From: Flavobacteriales bacterium
GTDB taxonomy: Bacteria; Bacteroidota; Bacteroidia; Flavobacteriales_D; SKUL01
Length of the DNA stretch: 54,193 nucleotides
Direction of reading: 5' to 3'
Assembly (NCBI GenBank): GCA_007129985.1
Contig: SKUL01000292.1
Location: 1 to 54,193 of the forward strand
Part shown: positions 50,660-54,193 of the stretch, in pieces
Layout: each line of letters begins with the position of its first letter
Numbering within the stretch: position 1 is the stretch's first letter
The notes under the pieces: generated by a model
Told to the model about the DNA's origin: nothing
Database searches by the model: none
What the model saw: the letters and a program-made list of their open reading frames with translations, nothing else
Position numbers and translations under genes: made by a program

Positions 50660-50751
50660 TTCTAATGTAGTTCTAATGCGGGATGCCGGTTCTAATTTCA
50701 TTTTAATATCATTCTAAGCAACTTCTAATCCCAGCCTAATTCTGCTCTAAT
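50660..50751 (+). promoter_or_regulatory. Eight-copy pho-box-like operator array
   Basis: Heptamers close to TTCTAAT start at 50660, 50671, then 50690, 50701, 50712, 50723, 50734 and 50745. All steps are exactly 11 bp except one of 19 (50671 to 50690). Four copies are perfect TTCTAAT and the others are TTTTAAT, TTCTAAG, GCCTAAT and CTCTAAT. A 7-bp repeat with 4-bp spacers is the geometry bound by PhoB/OmpR-type regulators. The last copy lies 10 nt before the -7-like box gACATTTG (50762-50769), overlapping the -33 region of the next promoter. Binding by the adjacent regulator is inferred. Confidence 0.85.
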
Positions 50752-50761
50752 GGGTGTGTGC

Positions 50762-50769
50762 GACATTTG
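50762..50769 (+). promoter_or_regulatory. -7-like box for the UspA-like operon
   Basis: GACATTTG matches TAnnTTTG at seven of eight positions, 20 nt before the ATG at 50790. No consensus -33 TTTG is seen where expected; the operator array occupies it, suggesting regulator-dependent activation. Confidence 0.45.
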
Positions 50770-50789
50770 TAACACTCAAAACACACCCC

Positions 50790-51290
50790 ATGATTACCAC
50801 CATTCTCTTCCCCACAGATTTCAGTATTGAGTCTTTGGCATTTTTAAAAAATGTACTCAATCAACGAAAAGATCAGAAAATTGAAGTTGTGCTTGCTCAC
50901 GGCATGCATCTCAGCGATTCAATTACTGATCTGTTATTTTTCTCAAAAACCAGAACACTGAAGAGGCTGACCAGTCATGAGTTTGAGCAGGCCGTTGAAC
51001 TTATCTGGAACAAATACAGTTCCCTATTGGTAGATATCAGAAAGGAAATAGTTTTGGGTCACAGCCAAGAGTTTGTTGATCGATTTATTGAAAGTCAAGG
51101 TGTTCAGGAGGCGTATATTCCTGTTGGATACAAGCCCAATCTGCATAACAACCTGAGTTACGATTTAGCTCCTTTGATTGCCGAAAGTAGTATTAAGGTA
51201 CACAAACGCGATTGGAAAGGTGTAGAAGGTGTGCACGGTGAGGCGCAACTTGCCGATATGTTCTTTGACGGTGTAACAGCAAAAACCTAA
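50790..51290 (+). CDS. Universal stress protein-like (UspA fold) protein
   Basis: From the ATG at 50790 the protein is 166 residues. It opens MITTILFPTDFSIESLAFLK, the UspA-type beta1-helix1 start, then VVLAHGMHLSD for beta2. A C-terminal strand AYIPVGYKPN follows. The ATP-binding G-x2-G-x9-G motif of typical UspA is not clear, so it may be a non-nucleotide-binding member. It is the first gene of the operon controlled by the repeat array and is 3 nt before the next gene. Function unknown; probably cytoplasmic. An in-frame ATG-less extension to 50754 is rejected because the -7 box is there. Confidence 0.72.
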   Translation: MITTILFPTDFSIESLAFLKNVLNQRKDQKIEVVLAHGMHLSDSITDLLFFSKTRTLKRLTSHEFEQAVELIWNKYSSLLVDIRKEIVLGHSQEFVDRFIESQGVQEAYIPVGYKPNLHNNLSYDLAPLIAESSIKVHKRDWKGVEGVHGEAQLADMFFDGVTAKT

Positions 51291-51293
51291 ACC

Positions 51294-51773
51294 ATGGTAG
51301 CTCTCATTCAAATGAAGTCTATGTTCGCCTTTATAGCCTTAAGTCTGGGCGTGGTATCGGCATCTGTGCTTGGTATAGCGTCAACCAATGGAACCGACAA
51401 GCAAATTGTCGGCAATTGGGTGGAAATTGATTGGGTCTATGAAAAAGTGGATGCCTATGAAAACTATGACGACGCTGAAAAAAAGCAAGTACCAGAGTTT
51501 ATCAAGCAAAGCATCGGAGAACAGCTGATTATTCACGAAGCGGAAACCTGGCATTTCATGCCTGACGGCCGACTGCTGCTCCAAAAAGAAGATGGCGAAG
51601 AAGAATTGCAGTGGCGCATTAAAGGCCGTGGGCATATCTTACAACTCAAACACGACAACAACGTGATTGAAACCTTTGAAATTGCCGGCATCGACAAGGA
51701 GAATATGTACCTGCACCTTGAGACTGAAGTTCAGGTTCGCGGAATTGCAAAGTTGATATTCAAAAGAATATAA
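51294..51773 (+). CDS. Small exported lipocalin-like protein
   Basis: A 159-residue protein with an N-terminal signal segment (MKSMFAFIALSLGVVSASVL after an optional extra start; ATG 51312 is an alternative). The mature part reads IVGNWVEIDWVYEKVDAYEN, then ETWHFMPDGRLLLQKEDGEE, LQWRIKGRGHILQLKHDNNV, typical of small lipocalin-like/DUF4923-type beta-barrels that start with 'G.W'. No lipobox is seen. It lies between the UspA-like and YoaK-like genes, so it probably works in the same regulon. Ligand unknown. Confidence 0.65.
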   Translation: MVALIQMKSMFAFIALSLGVVSASVLGIASTNGTDKQIVGNWVEIDWVYEKVDAYENYDDAEKKQVPEFIKQSIGEQLIIHEAETWHFMPDGRLLLQKEDGEEELQWRIKGRGHILQLKHDNNVIETFEIAGIDKENMYLHLETEVQVRGIAKLIFKRI

Positions 51774-51794
51774 CCAAAACCATCACCTCAAAAC

Positions 51795-52583
51795 ATGCTT
51801 AGGAAGTACAGCACAAGCAGAACGCTCTCTGAGAATATTCGTCTCGGCATCCTGACCGCTTTTTCGGCCGGTATGGTGAACGTTGCTGCACTCATTATTT
51901 TCTTTTCGTTTGCATCCAACGTTACAGGTCATTACGCCATTTTAGCGGCCGAAATCGCAAAGGGTAATTGGTATCAGGCACTTGTGGTGTTTCTGTGGAT
52001 TTTCATGTTCTTTTTTGGTAGTTTCTCTTCCAATTTTATCGTAATCAATTACAATAAGGTTAGCCCTTATATTGCTCACGCTACTCCCATTGTTATGGAG
52101 ATTATCTGCTTGATGGCAGTAGGTATATATGGACAGTTCTTTTACCGCGAAACCCTTGTAGAGACCGAAGCGCTACTCGCATTGATGCTGTTCGCTATGG
52201 GCCTTCAAAACGGCCTTACTGCCAGTATTTCCAACGGGGCGGTAAAGACCACACACCTCACAGGTGCCACCACCGATTTGGGTATCCTTGCCTCTATGCT
52301 TTTGCGTTCTGAATACCGCCGCAACGAAGAAATGGTAGGCAAAGCCAAGCTCATTTCTCTGATCGCACTTTTTTATGTGGCGGGGGCTGTAATATCGGGC
52401 TTTGTTTATTTCCGAATCGGCTTTCAGCTTTTCTATCTGGTAAGTGCCTTTCTCGTTGTGGTGATTTTTTACGACGCCTACGAAATCCGATTCAGAAAAT
52501 TTTTGGCACACGAGCACAATAAGCGCAAAAGAAGTGTGTTTGCTGTTTCTGCTGCCAGTAATACGGAAGATTCTGAATCTTAA
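51795..52583 (+). CDS. YoaK/DUF1275-family membrane protein
   Basis: A 262-residue polytopic protein with about six transmembrane helices. It has the family pattern GILTAFSAGMVNVAALIIFF near the start, then FASNVTGHYAILAAEIAKGN (N-V-TGH motif) and the central AMGLQNGLTASISNGAVKTT with HLTGATTDLG. DUF1275 proteins are found widely in bacteria and may transport small compounds; function is not established. It is third in the array-controlled operon. The stop overlaps the convergent T9SS gene by 4 nt, so no terminator separates them. Confidence 0.88.
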   Translation: MLRKYSTSRTLSENIRLGILTAFSAGMVNVAALIIFFSFASNVTGHYAILAAEIAKGNWYQALVVFLWIFMFFFGSFSSNFIVINYNKVSPYIAHATPIVMEIICLMAVGIYGQFFYRETLVETEALLALMLFAMGLQNGLTASISNGAVKTTHLTGATTDLGILASMLLRSEYRRNEEMVGKAKLISLIALFYVAGAVISGFVYFRIGFQLFYLVSAFLVVVIFYDAYEIRFRKFLAHEHNKRKRSVFAVSAASNTEDSES

Positions 52584-54193
52584 TCCAAAAGCAGCTTCAG
52601 GGTTTGCACCTCTTCGCCCACTGTGATAGAAACAAAATACAAACCTGCCGGCTGGTTGATTTGAAGGAGCTCATCGGGATGCACCAGTCCGCGGTCTTCA
52701 ATGATTCTGCCACTCACATCGAGGATTCGCAGGTGAGAAGGGTTTTCCAAACCACGTATCTGAAAAGTACCATGCGACGGGTTTGGGAACAGAGATAAGC
52801 GGGTTAGCTCATTGACGTCTACAAAAGTGGCTTCAAAAACGTGGGTTTCGCAGTACTCATCTTCGCTGCAGGGGTTTGATGCGGTGAGGCAGATTTCATA
52901 GAGCTCTCCCGGAATCACATCAAAAGTCAATGTATCACCGGCGCTGGCTTGCACTTCGCCGTTAATTTCCCAGATTAATGTAGTTGCATTCTCACTCGTG
53001 CTTACAAATCCGAAATCGCCATACAGCTCGAATGAGGCAATGGCATCCGGGGGGCAGCACAGCTTTTCGCTTTCGGCTTCTGCGTCTGTTGTGCTAACGC
53101 TCCAATCAAAATGACTTATGCCATCGGCAGTGAAGTAGTTTGGTTCAACCACGTTTACATCCACAGGGATAACCGGAAAATCGTAGGGAATGAAGTTGCA
53201 ATCTGTCATACCTGTGGCCGTAGCCTTGATGAGGTAGGGTTTAAAGGCAGTTGTTCCGAATCCCCCTGTCCCGCCGGCAATTAATATGCTTCCATCGTCG
53301 AGAGCTATTACGTGCGAAACATAGTCCGTTGCGTCGCTCCCGTATCGATAGCTATCCAGCACATCGCCACCTGGAGAAAGAAGCACGAGCCCAATATCCT
53401 GCCCGCCCAAACCGTCGGGGGCATCCAAGGCATTTCCTACCACCACCACGCGGTCGTCGTTGGTTACACACATACTCGGAATACTCACCCATCCCGGGAT
53501 TGCACGACACCAAAGCATGTCTCCATCGGGGTCAAACTTGGCTACAAAGCCTTTGTTTTGTGGATTCCCGGGAATCATGCCGAGGGTGTATCCGGTGAGG
53601 AAAATATTCCCTTGAGAGTCAGAAGTTGTAAAAAGTCCGTCCTCAGCGGTGGGTGTGCTGATGGTACGTGCCCAAATGGGGTTTCCGGCAGAGTCAGTAC
53701 GAACCAAAAAAGGATCGCTGAAGCCACCGTCAAAACTGTCGCCATATCCCGCCATTACATAACCGTCGCCGTAAGGCTCTGCCCAGTAGGCCCAATCCCA
53801 GTCATTGCCTCCGAATGTCTTCGCAAACACAGGTGTGCCATCGGTTTCAAGTCGGATGAGTTGAAGGTCGTAGCTACCTCCTGCACCTGCCGTGCTTCTT
53901 CCTGACAGCACCCATCCATCCTGAGCAGCGGCAATAGAGTGATATGCGTTTGAGCCTCCGCCGTGATCCACTCTAATGGTTTCAATAACAGTTCCTGCCG
54001 TGTCGGTAAGAATCAGCAGCCCGTCGCGACTGGCCGTGCCGGTTCCAATAGAAAAACCTGCCAGTGCATAATAATCGCCTTGTGCGGCCAGACTGATGTG
54101 ATAAACTCCATCGTTAACGGGAGAGGTATAATAGCGTGTCCACATCAGTGTGCCATCAGGCTTGTGCTTCATCAGCATCAGGTTGGTCTGCCC
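52580..54193 (-). CDS. T9SS type A-sorted surface protein, C-terminal part (cut by window edge)
   Basis: The frame is open to base 54193, so the N-terminus lies outside the window; 537 residues are visible. Repeated beta-propeller/delta-60-like units appear, such as MLMKHKPDGTLMWTRYY, FGGNDWDWAYWAEPYGDGYV, FLVRTDSAGNPIWARTIST and LSPGGDVLDSYRYGSDATDY, each with a 'D..G...W....' core. An Ig/PKD-like domain follows (about residues 385-455). It ends in a type A sorting domain (RLSLFPNPSHGTFQIRGL; INQPAGLYFVSITVGEEVQT). It is exported by Sec and then T9SS to the cell surface. The ATG at 54178 is internal. Confidence 0.87.
   Translation of the reverse strand, partial: GQTNLMLMKHKPDGTLMWTRYYTSPVNDGVYHISLAAQGDYYALAGFSIGTGTASRDGLLILTDTAGTVIETIRVDHGGGSNAYHSIAAAQDGWVLSGRSTAGAGGSYDLQLIRLETDGTPVFAKTFGGNDWDWAYWAEPYGDGYVMAGYGDSFDGGFSDPFLVRTDSAGNPIWARTISTPTAEDGLFTTSDSQGNIFLTGYTLGMIPGNPQNKGFVAKFDPDGDMLWCRAIPGWVSIPSMCVTNDDRVVVVGNALDAPDGLGGQDIGLVLLSPGGDVLDSYRYGSDATDYVSHVIALDDGSILIAGGTGGFGTTAFKPYLIKATATGMTDCNFIPYDFPVIPVDVNVVEPNYFTADGISHFDWSVSTTDAEAESEKLCCPPDAIASFELYGDFGFVSTSENATTLIWEINGEVQASAGDTLTFDVIPGELYEICLTASNPCSEDEYCETHVFEATFVDVNELTRLSLFPNPSHGTFQIRGLENPSHLRILDVSGRIIEDRGLVHPDELLQINQPAGLYFVSITVGEEVQTLKLLLD

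Noticed and set aside
50660..50751. CRISPR array
   Set aside because: Repeats are 7 bp with 4-bp spacers, far too short; no cas genes are present.
1..54193. tRNA or rRNA genes
   Set aside because: No cloverleaf with a TTCGANNC-type arm or rRNA-like text was recognised by eye; tRNAscan-SE would be needed to exclude them.

Overview
The window is from a Bacteroidota genome, most likely a Flavobacteriales-type marine or freshwater lineage. The evidence is direct. It carries gliding/type IX secretion genes (gldB, gldC, gldD, gldE, porX), two proteins with C-terminal T9SS sorting domains, a fused lpxC-fabZ gene, a tiny AURKAIP1/COX24-type ribosomal-like protein, and the Bacteroidota -7 promoter box TAnnTTTG a short distance before most transcription units. 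Shine-Dalgarno sequences are mostly absent. Genes are densely packed, often with 1-4 nt overlaps.

Layout. 1-1390: accessory edge with the tail of a PDDEXK/DUF1016-type nuclease, a cluster of small palindromes, a doubtful ORF and a higBA toxin-antitoxin pair. 1388-8799: DMT exporter, HMA-like lipoprotein, a gene-free stretch with a probable structured RNA and strong terminator, then DUF2490 protein, a 643-aa YwqK-like protein, heme A synthase and an outer-membrane protein. 8826-12329 (minus): mutY-ssb-gldE-gldD. 12386-17082 (plus): HU, TPR protein, COX24-like small protein, RNase G, recX, prfB with its programmed +1 frameshift, arsC-like. 17175-22069 (minus): T9SS-sorted protein and gcvP. 22172-23813: two membrane proteins. 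23847-25518: a second accessory islet with a RelE/ParE toxin-antitoxin pair and a nucleotidyltransferase with a small partner. 25781-31317: LysM glucosaminidase, a large anchored beta-propeller protein, rnhB and a glycosyltransferase. 31450-35376: flippase, chain-length regulator and O-antigen polymerase/ligase. 35347-43282 (minus): a lipid A operon (lpxD, lpxC-fabZ, lpxA, ABC ATPase, efp, lpxD-like, SpoIIE-type phosphatase) preceded by an HD phosphohydrolase. 43352-48426: porX, tsaE, gldC, gldB, beta-barrel protein, nadE. 48550-52583: a two-component system followed by a striking operator array and a three-gene operon. 52580-54193: the C-terminal part of another T9SS-sorted protein.

The best candidate for an undescribed system is at 48550-52583. 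An OmpR-type regulator and histidine kinase are followed by eight copies of a TTCTAAT-like heptamer, mostly at exact 11-bp spacing (pho-box geometry). The array runs up to the -7 region of an operon for a UspA-like protein, a small exported protein and a YoaK/DUF1275 membrane protein. Also worth attention are a structured RNA candidate at 2961-3117 and a set of genes whose -7 box lies only 4-5 nt before the start codon, implying leaderless mRNAs.
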